NCBI RefSeq assembly: GCF_949987515.2
Contig: NC_082690.1
Span: 104,282,400-104,346,399 of the forward strand
Source: Delphinus delphis
Taxonomy: Eukaryota; Chordata; Mammalia; Artiodactyla; Delphinidae
Length of the DNA: 64,000 bases
Reading direction: 5' to 3'
Part shown: piece by piece, positions 32,601 to 45,900 of the stretch
Position numbering within the stretch: position 1 is the first letter of the stretch
Layout: the number at the start of each line of letters is the position of its first letter
Notes under the pieces: generated by a model
Databases searched by the model: none
Seen by the model: only the letters and a program-made list of their open reading frames with translations
What the model was told of the DNA's origin: nothing
Made by a program: the position numbers and the translations under genes

Positions 32601-35600
32601 AGCTGTTGGCTGGGGCCTCGGCTGGGGCTGTCAACCAAAACACACAGCCTGGCCCACCAGCTGGGCCATTCCAGCAAAGAGAGCCCTCTTCTCCCCGAAG
32701 TAGTGTCTTAACGTCTGGGAGTGGCTCAGGTTTCTCTGTTTCGGGTCCTTGTGGTTAAGGGACCCTGGTCCCAAGCCTACCTCACAGCCAGGTGGACTCA
32801 CAGCCAGGTGGACCCACCACCTGGACTCGGGGTGGTTGTGAGGGGGTGGTTCTCAAAAGAAAACTGGCGTCTGTTACCAGGTGAGGGGGATACAGATGCA
32901 GCATTAAGAGAAGCATCCAGGCCCCTGTGAGGACCTTTGTAACCCCGTCCTCCCTTCCACACCCACCTCCCACCTCCCAGCCCCAGCATCCCACTTAGAC
33001 TTTGGGCTGCAGCCACGCTCAGCAGCTTCCAATTCCCTGAAAACCCCATGTTCTCACCTACCCCCTCCAGGCCTTTGCACCGTCTGTTCCCCATTGCCGC
33101 TTGGAATGTCCTTCCTCCTCTCTAGGTGTTCCACTGATGAACCCTAATCGTCCTGTAGGCCAGGCTTGGACCTCACCTTCCCTGGACCTGTCCCTGTCTT
33201 CCCACAGCCTCTTTGCTCATCAGCACGCCCAGTAATTTCCCAGTTATTTTTCTGTTGACTTCAAGCTCCTTGAGAGGAGGAACTCTGTGTTTCATTCACC
33301 GGTGCCTTCCCAGCAGCTCTCCCTTCGTTGATCCTCAGATACCAAGCAAAGGAGGACAGGTCGGGAACAGCACTCCTGGTGGAGGGAACAGCATGAGCCA
33401 AAGCAAGGTGGTGGGAAGGTTTAGGGAGCAGCACGTACGTAGTGCGATTTGACTAGGGAAGAGGATAAGGGTTCCAGGGAATAGGAGGGGATCGCACGGG
33501 AGTATGAGCTGGGCCTCTAGGATGCAGCAGAGGACAGTGGTTAAGAGTGTGGCTCTGGAGCCAGGCTGCCTGACGTAACAAGCGCCCCCATTTGTTTAGT
33601 GATACAAAGCCACCTTTTCATGCTCCTGGGCTCTGTGGGTCAGGAATTTGGATGAGGCACGCTAGGAACAGCATGTCTCTGGCTGACCATGTCTGAGGCC
33701 TCAGCTGGGAAGACTTAGAGGTGGGGGGCGACTCAACAGCTAGGGGCTGCATCCTCTGCCTGCTCACCGACTCACACGTCCAGTGGTAGATGTTAGCTGT
33801 TGGCTGGGACCTCAGCTGGGGCTGTCAACCAGAACACCTCACACAGCATCTTCATATTGCTCGTGGTGGCTGGGCTCCAGAGCGAACACCCCAAGAGAGC
33901 CAGGCAGACGCCGTGTCGCCGTTTGTGACCTAGCCTCGGCAGTCACATGGCGTCACTTCTGCTGTAGCCACAAGCCTGCCTGCCCCGCTTCAAGAGGAGA
34001 AGTCCTGATAGGAGAAGTCACTTTGGGAGATGGGAGATACTGTGGCCATCTTTTCTTTTTTCTTAAATATAAGCTAGAAGTATGTTGTATGGATCAGAGA
34101 CAACAGGCAAAATACAACAGTGTTAATATCCCATTGCGGACTTCCTGGTGGCGCAGGGGTTAAGAATCCGCCTGCCAATGCAGGGGACACGGGTTCGAGC
34201 CCTGGTCCGGGAAGATCCCACATGCCGTGGAGCAACTAAGCCCGTGCGCCACAGCTACTGAGCCTGTGCTCTAGAGCCTGCGAGCCACAGCTACTGAAGC
34301 CCACATGCCTAGAGCCCATGCTCTGCACCAAGAGAAGCCACCGCGATGAGAAGCCCGCGCACCACAACGAAGGCTGGCCACAACTAGAGAAAGCCCACGT
34401 GCAGCAACAAAGACCCAACACAGCGAAAAAAATAAAATCCTTTAAAAAAAAATATCCCATTGCTTCTGTAACAAATCACCACAAATTTAATGGCATAAAA
34501 CAACACAAATTTATTCTGTTACAGTTCTGGAGGTCCAAAGTCTAAAAGAAGACTCCAGTTCCTTCTGGAGCCTTCAGGGGAAATCTGTTGCCTTGCCTCT
34601 TTCTGTCTCTAGAAGCTGCCTGCATTCCTCGGCCTGTGGCCCTTTCCTCACATCTCTCCCTCTTCTTTCTTCTCTCATCACATCTCCTACCTCCCTTCAC
34701 CCTCCTGTCTCCTCCTTATAAGGACTCTTGTGATTACATCTAGGGTATGGCTAGCTTTTTAAATACAATCTGCCACACTGGGTTTGAATCCGACTCTGCT
34801 ACTTGCTGCTGTGTGACCTTCAAAAACTGACTTAACCTCTCGGTGCCTTAGCTCCCCCATCTGTAGAACAGAGATAATAATTTCCCTCTCCCCACAGAGC
34901 TGATACAAGGCTCAAATGAGTTAACATGTAAATCACTCAGAACATTTCATGTAACATAACATTGGGTTGGCCAAACAGTTCGTTTGGGTTTTTCTGTAAG
35001 GTGGTACGGAAAAAGCCGAACGACCTTTTGGCCAACCCAATATCTATATTTTTGAAGATGAAAGTTTATACTAATTTCTGTGGGCAGTGGGGAGCCATTG
35101 AAGATCTTCGAGTAAAGGAGTGTCACAGCGAGAAGCCTGCTGGGGTGTCTTGTATTAGCCTTTTCCCTGAGCCATCCTTTTTCCCTCAGAGCCTATTCTG
35201 GACTCCGAAATGAATTCCAAGCTGAGGAGCTATGAATTCCAGGGAAGCAATTTCCGGGTGACCCGGGGAGACTATGCACCCATCCTCCAGAAGGTAGTGG
35301 AGCACCTGGAGAAAGCCAAGGTAGGGCTGGCTAGGGGCTGAGGTGCTTCTCCAGGCCCCTCTGGGCAGCAGAGGTGGGTATGGGGATGGGTGGGTAGCCT
35401 GAGGTCGACCAACCCTTGCTCACCCCCAGGCCTATGCAGCCACCAGCCACCAGGAGCAGATGCTGGCCCAGTACATAGAAAGCTTCACCCACGGCTCTAT
35501 CGAGGCCCACAAGAAGGGCTCTCGCTTCTGGATCCAGGACAAAGCCCCCATCGTGGAGAGGTGAGGCGCCAGCCTTCACCCCACCCTGCCCCCTCCCCCC

Positions 35601-36897
35601 GCCCCGCCTCCATCTCAGCCCTTCTCTCCCCCAGTTACATCGGGTTCATCGAGAGCTACCGAGACCCCTTTGGCTCCCGCGGAGAGTTTGAAGGTAACTT
35701 CTGGGAGGTGGGCGGTCGGATGGAAACCCTTACCCTTGTCCCCTGAGGACTCTCCCCTCCCCGCTCCTCCCTCAGCAGTAATAATAACAATGACAACAGC
35801 CATTGATGATTTGCCATGTACTGGACACGTAGCTCATTTTGACACCATCATCCTATGAGAATGTCTCTCCTCACTTCACAGTTGTGGGAACTGAGGCACA
35901 GGTCGTGGGTGGCCTAGTCTAGGCACCTTGGCTCTGAGCCACTTTGCTGTGCTGCCTCTCATGTCTGGTCCAGGCATAGGCTCCAGCTTTGTCACTTAAT
36001 GGCTGTGTGACCTTGAGCCACTTAACCCCACCTCTGCGCATCCGTCACTCCTTTTTGGGTGTCGTGGGAAGTGAGGTATTATATGCAGACAGCTCAGCAC
36101 AATGCCAGGCGTGGAAATGGTGCTGAGTTGATGGGAGCAGAATTAACACTGGGACTGTGAACTTGACTCGGCTGCTGTCATCTCAGGACAGGTGGCAGGC
36201 TGCCTCGGCCCTTGTGTCCAAGCCCCCATGGGAACCACTAGTGCAGGGCAGGGCATCCAGCCTGAGGATTTAGACTTGTTTCTGCCAAGCTTTATCCTCC
36301 CCAGCCCCTGGATGGAGAGTCTGGAGCATCCAGCTGCCAAAAGCCTGGGAGATTAGCCTTGGAGGAGAGAGGAAAGCCCCGACAGCCCATGAGGGCTTGG
36401 ATCTGAGCCCAGAGATCCAGGCCCAGGGACACGGCAGAAGGGACAGGCAGTCCAGGGGCCGGAGGGTGAGACAGGTTTCCTGCCTGGGTCCTGATTTGCC
36501 AGGCCTGCTCTGAGGGCCAAGACCCCAGGGCCTCCTCAGCAGCCTCAGTCTCAGAGGTCCCCCCCTTTTTACACAACTCATTGTGATTATTAGAAAAGTA
36601 GTCTCTGTTCGTGGTCAAAAATTATGAAAATACAGACCAAAACAAATCAACTGTGATTGTACCCACCCCAAGGTTAAAATTTGGAATGTACTTTTTGTCT
36701 TCTGTTTTTATATAGTGCTGTGCTTAAAAACGTGTGTGTGATTTAAAATCTGCATTTGTTGCAAGTAATTGGAACAGTACAGACGTATGTAGGATAAAAT
36801 GTGAAATCCCTCCTTTACTATCCTCTCCTATGTCACACCCCTCCTGAGATCACCACAGCTCGCAGTTGAGTACAGGTCCCTCCAGGCCTTTGTCGAA

Positions 36898-36945
<48 letters not shown>

Positions 36946-39900
36946 TCCTTTTTTTTTTTTTTTAAATAAGTTTATTTATTTTTGGCTGCATTGGGTCTTC
37001 ATTGTGGCACACAGGCTTTTCATTGCGGTGGCTTCTCTTGTCGCGGAGCACGGGTTCTAGGCACGCGGGCTTCAGTAATTGTGGCTTGTGGGCTCAGTAG
37101 TTGTGGCTCGCGGGCTCTAGAGCCTAGGCTCAGTAGTTGTGGCACACGGGCTTAGTTGCTCCGTGGCATGTGGGATATTCCCAGACCAGGGCTCGAACCC
37201 GTGTCCCCTGCATTGGCAAGCGGATTCTTAACCACTGCGCCACCAGGGACGTCCCCACACATTCCTTTTAACTCATCTAGGTAAATGAGCTTATATTCTA
37301 TGTATTGTTCTGTCACTTGGTTTTTTCACTTAATCATGTATAGTGGATACTTTTCCTATCGGTATATATAGACCTACCACATTCTTTTTAATAGGTGTAT
37401 AGTATTCACAATATATCATAAATAATTCCCCACAGCATTTGATATTGTACTACATATCTAACAGCTGCATGGCATGCCATCACATAGCTGCCCCCTGATT
37501 TATTTAATAATCCCCAATCATTGGACATTTATTTAGGTCGCTTTTCCTTCTTTGCTATTTTAATCATCCTCTCTTCCTGCCCTGGTGTGATGATTTCATC
37601 AGACAGAGCGAATCCAGATGGAGAGACATTGCCAAGCCCATCCCTCGGCCAGGTTAAGGTTGACCCCTTCCTCGGTCTAGGTCAGGCCTTTCCAGCGCAC
37701 AGTCCCTGCAGGGTTAGCAGGAATTACATCAAGAAGGATTTGTTGCTGAGCAGCAGGGAGTCTCTGCTTGCAGGACTCTTTAACGTGCAAATGTGCATTG
37801 CGAACCTTTAAGAAGATGGAGGTAGAGTGTATAGTTTTGCCCAAACTTATCTGACCAGGGAGCTCTTTCTTTATGAAGGCTCTCATAGAAAATGTGTTCT
37901 ATGGAGTACAATTTTGGAAATTGTACTGCTTTGAGCCAGGAACGCTAACTGCACTGAATCTGAAAGGATCAGTCCCAGCCGCCTGTGCGGCAGCCTCACT
38001 CACCACCGCATAAGCCAGGTGCACTAGCCGTGCAGGACAGTTCACAGTTCCCCCAAAAAGGAGAGCATCTTTTTTTGTTCACGTCGTCCCTTCCACTGGG
38101 CATCTGATCCTTTCCCCATCATCCCCTATGTACTCCCCACAATCTCCTTTAAGATCCACCTCAGGTGTTACTCAGCGAAGCCTTCTCTCTGTTCCCCACC
38201 CATCCCAAAACAGTGACCTCGTGGAGGCAGGGCCCAGGCCTGGGTCACCGTCCTCCCGAGTGGCCAGCACAGGGTCACTGTGCACAGCAGGCATTCAATA
38301 CCTGCATGACGGCTGGAGGGTTAGAGGGGTTGAGGAGGGTGTGAGATCCCTTCCAAACCCTGCCAACCCACAGCCCACTCTGTCCCCCCACAGGCTTCGT
38401 GGCCATGGTGAACAAGGCCATGAGTGCCAAGTTTGAGCGGCTAGTGGCAAGTGCGGAGCAGCTGTTGAAGGAGCTTCCCTGGCCCCCAGCCTTCGAGAAG
38501 GACAAGTTCCTCACCCCCGACTTCACCTCCCTGGATGTTCTCACCTTCGCCGGCTCCGGCATCCCTGCCGGCATCAACATCCCCAACTGTGAGCTTCCGT
38601 GGGCCCTGCCCCTCGAACACGACAGGATGGCCCAAACCCCCAGGAGACCCCACTGAGAGTCGCACCCTCCGCCTCCACACACTCACCCTGACCACAAATC
38701 ACCCTGCTCCGCTCACCATCCCGGCCTGTCCCTCTTGTCCAGACTCCTCGTCTGTGACCCTTGACCTTTGCCCCTTCTCCCTGGTCCCCACCCTCACCTT
38801 CTCCAGATGACGACCTAAGGCAGACGGAAGGCTTTAAGAACGTGTCGCTGGGGAACGTGCTGGCCGTGGCCTATGCCACACAGCGGGAGAAGCTCACCTT
38901 CCTGGAGGAGGAGGACAAGGTGGGCACCGGCAGCCCAAGGGCCGGCGCTGGGCCTGGCCTGACCTCAGCTGATGCAGGAAGGCGGACAGGCCAGCGCAGA
39001 GGAGAGGAAAGAACGTGGCTTCGGGCCTGGCTCTGCTGCTTCCCCGCTTGTGACCTTTGACCTTGTGTCTTTGGAGCCTGTTTCCCCAGCTGGCAAACAG
39101 TGGAGGCAGACCCTTCTTCGCAGGTTGCTGCAAGGATGGGATGGGCTTTGCGGTGCCCAGTGTAGTAGGCCTTTAGCAAATGTGTGCATCACGATGGGCC
39201 CTCGGCCTGGCACGGGGGGTGTGGGCAGGCCGTGTGGCCGTGGTGGGACAGTGGGCAGCATGGGTCTCTGCTTGTCTCGGCAGGACCTGTACATCCGCTG
39301 GAAGGGACCCTCCTTTGACGTGCAGGTGGGGCTGCACGAGCTGTTGGGCCATGGCAGCGGCAAGCTCTTTGTGCAGGTAAGAACACGGGGCTGGCCGTGG
39401 TGCCCGCAGGAGCCTCTGCAGAGCCAGGCCTATGGCTCCCCTCCTCCACAGTCAGCCCCTCAGAGGTGAAGCTGCTCCAGTCTTGGCCCTCAGTGTCTCA
39501 GCCTCCCCCAAGATGTCCCAGGATTGAGTGGGACCTGCAGGACTATCCAGCTAAGGTCCCCCCACAGGAAGAATTGCTTGGTTCAGGCCAGGGAAGCCTG
39601 CCCTGAGGGTGTGACCCAGGCAGCCCCAGGGCTAGAGAGGCCAGGAGGGGGCAGTGTCTGGAGCCCCTAGTCCTGAGGCTGCAGCACTGTCTGTCTTTGC
39701 ACTGCTGTTCCCTGGAGCCTGTACCTTTCCAGGTATTGAAGGGGGCCCCTTCTCCCCAGAGCTGCCCCTTCCTCCTGGCCAGCCAGAGTGACTGGAGCGC
39801 CCTCAGCACCCACTCAGGGAATATGAGAAGACAGACAGCCTTTCTGGCAGGCCGGGAAGAGCCCATTGTGGACCCCCAGCCCGGAGCTGCATGGATGACA

Positions 39901-42900
39901 TGACTGGGGGTGGGTGGGGCAGGGCTGTCAGAGAGTGCAGCGTTGGGCCTGCTCCTTGTGGGGTGGAGCTGCCTCTCCAAATGGGGATGGGCTGGGCCTG
40001 GAAGTCAGGAGGATCCAGAGAGCAGCTGATGGGGGCACAGCTTGGCATTGGGCTTTGTCCAGGCTTTGAAGTCCCAGGGAAGCGGGGACACATGTGGCCC
40101 CTCGATGGCCTTGCACAACAAGACAGTTCCCCTCCCTGAGCCTCAGTTGGCCCATCTGTAAAATGGGGTTCCTGACTCCTATGGTATGGCTTTTGTGAGG
40201 AATAAAGGCAAAGCCCTGGGATTTGCTTGGCACTCGATAGGCCCTCTGAAAATGGGTGTTATTGTTAAGAGACAGTGTGCACAGACATTATGTGCTCTGA
40301 TTCGGCTTTGGGGTTCTTAGTCTCTGAGCCTTAGTTTCCTCCTCTGTGAAGTGGGGTAGTAATAGAATGTTCCTTGGAGGGTGGTTGCAAGGGTGAAATG
40401 GATGGTGCACGAAAGACACTTGGCACATGGAGAGGACGGTGAGGGTGATGCTTCTGAGGCAGAGAGTCACATGCTGTGACCTCCTCTGCCAGCAGAGGGG
40501 CCAGGAAGGTGAGAAGCGGCCAGGCCTTCTGGTCCACCCACTGGGACATCTGCAGCTGGGCTCTGGAGATACTGAGTCCAAGTCTTCATGTGACTTTGGG
40601 CATGTGCCTCCCCGTCTGGCCTGCAGTGTCACTGTCTGTGCAGGGGTAGGTGCCTGACGTTCTCCTACCTCCGGGGCTTCTGAGATGTGTCACAGGACAG
40701 GTTTGGAGGCGGCAGTGTGTCAGTGGACCTGCTGCTCCTGCCATCCACTCACTGCTCCCGGCACCTTTCTGAGCCACTTGGATCCAGGGCTGAAGGCCTG
40801 GCCCAGGGCAGGGGCACCTTGCCCTCACCTGCCCCACATTCATGACCATTCTTCTGCAGGATGAGAAAGGAACATTCAACTTTGACCAGGAGACAGTGAT
40901 CAACCCAGAGACAGGGGAGCAGGTGAGGGTGGCCTCGGCGGAGCCTTGGGGTGCTGGGACTGGGGCGGCCCAGGGGGATGGCAGGCACCCCTAAGCTTGC
41001 TTCCTGGGCCTCCCCTCCCAGATTCAGAGCTGGTACCGGAGCGGGGAGACCTGGGACAGCAAGTTCAGCACTATTGCCTCCAGCTATGAAGAGTGCCGGG
41101 CAGAGAGCGTGGGCCTCTACCTCTGCCTCAACCCCCAAGTGCTGGAGTACGAGCAGCAGGCCTGGGTGGGGGGGCCTCCTCTGTGGATGGAGGGGGTGCT
41201 GGCAGGGAGGGCAGGGCCCGGGTAGCCTCTGGCCCCCCTCCCCCCTGCCACTTCCCCTCCCTCCCCCAGGATCTTTGGCTTTGAGGGGGCTGATGCAGAA
41301 GATGTGGTCTACGTGAACTGGCTCAACATGGTTCGGGCCGGGCTGCTTGCTCTGGAGTTCTACACCCCTGAGGCCTCCAGCTGGAGACAGGTGGGGGCCA
41401 GGGGATCCCTCAGGAGGGAAGAGCCTTAGGTGGGGACCAAGATCAGGATTCTGGGTGTAGGGAAGGGACAACCGTACCTACGAGGCACATAAACTGGGTT
41501 GATCCCAGAGTCCACTGCATATGAGGGCAAGTCAGGTCACTGTTGTGAGTCTCGGTGTCCCTGTCTGTGAAATGGGAGTAATAATCTCCTTGCCCACCTT
41601 TGAGGGTGAATCAGATGAGATGATTTTACTATGATCACTAACAGATGACTTGCATGGGACTTACTCTGTGCCACTTAGTTCTAAGTGCTTTATGTGATTA
41701 ACCCATTTGTCCCCAGTGTCAACCCAGGAGGTAGGTACTGTTATTACCCTCATTTTAGAGATGAGGCAATTGAAGCACAAAGCGATTAAGTAACTTGCTG
41801 GTAACAGAACCAGAATTCAAATCCAAGCAGCCTGCCTCCAGAGCCATTAGGCTACACTGTTCGGTGATGAGATGTACTTTAGAGATAGGGCAAGCAATTG
41901 AAATCTTTTAAGAAGTCAAGTAAGTCTGTTTTGAGGAGGCAATATTGTGTCATCAAAAGAACACACGGAGACTTCCCTGGTGGCGCAGTGGTTAAGAATC
42001 CACCTGCCAATGCAGGAGACACAGGTTCGGGCCCTGGTCCAGAAAGATCCCACATGCCGTGGAGCAACTAAGCCCCTGTGCCACAACTACCAAGCCTGCT
42101 CTCTAGAGCCCGTGAGCCACAACTACTGAGCCCACGTGCCACAACTCTTGAAGCCCACATGCCTAGAGCCCATGCTCCGCAACAAGAGAAGCCACTGCAA
42201 TAAGAAGCCCGCGCACCGCAACGAAGCGTAGCACCCGCTCACTGCAACTAAAGAAAGCCTGTGCGCAGCAACGAAGACCCAAAACAGCCAAAAATAAATT
42301 TATTTTTTAAAAAAACACTTTTTTTTTTTTTTTTTTTTGTGGTACGCGGGCCTCTCACTGTTGTGGCCTCTCCTGTAGTGGAGCACAGGCTCTGGACGCG
42401 CAGGCTCCGCGGCCATGGCTCACGGGCCCAGCCGCTCCGCGGCATGTGGGACCTTCCCGGACCGGGGCACGAACCCCTGTCCCCTGCATCAGCAGGTGGA
42501 CTCTCAACCACTGCGCCACCAGGGAAGCCCTGAACACACGTTTTAGAGTCAGGAAACTTGGGTTAGTCCTTGCTCTCTCCTACGAGCTGTGTGACCCTGA
42601 GCAAGTCACTTCACCTCTCTGGGCCTCTGTTTTGTCATCTGTAAACTGTGGATAACGGTGCCCTCTTGATCCCACTGTTGAATGCAAACAGGATTGTGGA
42701 GAAGAAAGTGCTCGGGGTCCTGGTGGCGAGGGGCCCTCTGGGGGTAACTGTTGTCATGAGGGTGGGCTGTGGAGCAGCAGAGGGGATGGTGGGTGACAAG
42801 GGGGAACATGGGGCTCTGGGTCCTGCCTGGAAATGGCCTTCCTGTCTACCAGGGCAGCCTGCCCTCCCTTGTGAGAGGAGAAGGGAAGCATTTGAGGGAA

Positions 42901-45900
42901 GAGGAATAGGCACAAAAGGACCCACAGGCTGGGGAAGAATAAAACGACAATAATAATTGACAATTAGTGCGCACATATGATATATCAGACCTTGGAATGA
43001 GCTCTTGATACTTCTTGCCTCGGGGTTGCAAATGATTCCTTTCTCTTTGGCCCCGGCAGGCCCACATGCAGGCCCGGTTTGTGATCCTGAGGGTCTTGCT
43101 GGAGGCCGGCGAGGGACTTGTTACCGTCACTCCCACCACAGGCTCCGATGGGCGCCCAGATGCCCAGGTCCACCTTGACCGCAACAAGATCCGGACCGTG
43201 GGCAAGCCCGCCCTGGAGAGGTTCCTGCGGAGACTCCAGGTAAACAGGGGCCTCTCACCTTGGAGGCCCCCTCCAGCCTCACCCTGTCTCCCCACCCTGT
43301 AACAGGGAAGGCTTCTTGGAGGTGGTGGTATTTAAGCTGGAATTTGAGTGCCAAGGAGGAACCAGCTATTAGAAGATCTGATAGCAGAAGAAACAAAGCG
43401 TAAAGCCTGGTCTTGGGACTGGAAGGAGCTTGGTGGGTTGAGAGACAGAAGGAGGAAGCCTGGAGCTTGGTGAGTGAAGGAGGGAGGGACAGTGGTCACT
43501 GCAGCCCTGACGTCCCTCCCAGGTAGGGATGTTTAGAGTCAGTAGACTTTTTGGGGTTCTGGTGCCAGTACTAACCAGCTGTGTAATTGGGGTAACATAC
43601 TTTGCCTTGCTGGCCTCCACTTTTCTCATCTGTCAAATGAGGTACACCACCTGCCTCACCTGGTAGGAATTAAATGAAACAACATATATGTGGAACTGAG
43701 CGATAGAATGTCGTGTTATCCAAGCCAGTGTGACACAAAGTGTGATCCAGAGACCAGCAGCAGCATCGCCCAGGACATGCAGATTCAAAGGCACCACCCC
43801 AGGGCTCCTGATTCAGAAATTCTGAGTGCGGGGCCCCGGAACCTGCACGTTTACTAGCCTGCCAGGTGATTCTGACACTCAACAAAGCTGGAGGACCACC
43901 GATGGTGACCCACTCCTTACCGGGAAGTGCCTTCCATCAGAACAGGGTCCTGCTGGCTTTTTCAACCTGAAGAAGGCCCAGCCTTCAATTCAGCAAATAT
44001 CTCTTTATGATTGTACTCCCACCTATTTCCAGAAGGGATGTTAGGCATTTTTCCTAAAAAGATATGTTTGGCCATTAAAGTAAAATAAAATTAGAAATTA
44101 AAAATCATTAGATGCAAAACACAGTGCAGTGTCTTGGGTCAGATTCCGGAATAGATAAAAGACATCAGTGGGAAAACTAGTGAAATCTAAATAACGTCTA
44201 GAGTTTAGTTAATACGAATGTACCAATTTTGTAAGATGTTAACAACAGGCAAAACTGGGCCAGGGCCACACGGGAACTCTCTGTACTATCTTGGCAACTT
44301 TTCTGTAAATCTAAAATTATTCCAAAACAGTCTATGAATAATAATAATAAGTCACTAGATAAAGGAGTCAAATCTGCCACATCTTCAGCCAGTATTGAAC
44401 TGTGACTTAGTAGGGAGTGAACGCAGAGCATTCCGTTCTAGAGACTGAAGCAGGTGGGTCTCTGTACGAGAGGAGTCATTCAGCAGAATGGACAATGTCT
44501 GCAGCAGTAGTTTTACAGAAGATACGGAATATGGAAGCATTTTTGGTGTTGCTGTTTCTTTTATTAGCCCCCAGGAAAAGCCAAGAGCAGAGCAAGGAGC
44601 CAGCCCCAGGGAAGATGAAGGCTTTTCCATAGGGAAAGGCTTCAGCCATGGGTCACAAACACAGTCATAGCTTTGGCCCACCCGTATTATAGAAGTTGGT
44701 GAGCTGAGACACAAATGTGTATTTCTGACTTCTTTGAAGGCCTGACATCAACAGACGTAATTCCCACGTGAATGATGGGCTGGAACTGAGCATCAGCCAC
44801 TGCGTTTGCACACTTGGACATTTGGACATGGCGTGACTCTCCAGTTTGCCGGGTCCACTACCTACCTGCCTTACTCACTTGTTCATGATAACACCTGGGT
44901 CCCGTCAGCACCCCTGTTGCCAACTCTTTGGTTTAAGCTCCTGGGGTCTAACCTGTCGACCTGATGAATGTGTGTTCACATTCTGGGTGTTAAATATCAT
45001 GCAGAAGAGAGAAAGGTGAGGTATTCTCTCTAACCTTCCCCCAGGAGTTCCCAGTCGGTTTTAATTACTCCAAAGCTAGGGAAAATCATTCTAACCCTGG
45101 GTCTAAGAGGGGGAGGCTTACCTGGAGGGTGCCCTAGTAGGAATCCTACTTTGCCACCTGCAAATTGGCAAAAGAAGTAAGGATCAGAGCCACAAAATGT
45201 CAGATATTTGGAAGAGAGCTACATAGACCTCCTAGCAATAATCTTTATAATCACTGAAACTAAAAATAGGCAGCTGAAACAGGGTTTAAATCCAGCTGAA
45301 GATAAAGGAAGTTATACAGCATGTAGCACAGAGACACAAAGCTAGGAAATTTGAAAGAGAGATTAAGAGACATGGAGGATAGTGTGAAAAGGTCTAATGT
45401 ACATAAACTGAAGTTCCAAGAGGAAAGGAGAGAGAAAAGGTAAGAGAGGGAATATTAGAAGAGATAATGGCTGAGAATTTTATAGAACTGATTAAAGACC
45501 CAATTCATAAATCCAGGAAGCTCTAGAGATACCAAGAATGACAATTGGAACCCCTGTCTAGAAACATCATAGAATGGGAATTCCCTGGGGGTCCAGTGGT
45601 TAGGACTCTGCGCTTTTGTTTCAGGGGGCCCAGGTTCAGTCCCTGGTCTGGGAACTAAGATCCCGCATACTGCGTAGCCAAAAAAAAAAAGTGAAGGCAA
45701 AATAAGAGTAGAAATTTAAAGGGGGACATAACTGTAAATATAGCAGGAATTTATGGCAATAACTTTTTAACTTGGATGAATGGACAAATTCCTAGAAAAA
45801 TAATAACATTAAAATTGACTCATGAATAGATAGCTTGAATAATCCTATAGCCATTACAGAAATTAAATCGGTGGTCTAAAATCTTCATACAAAAAATGCT

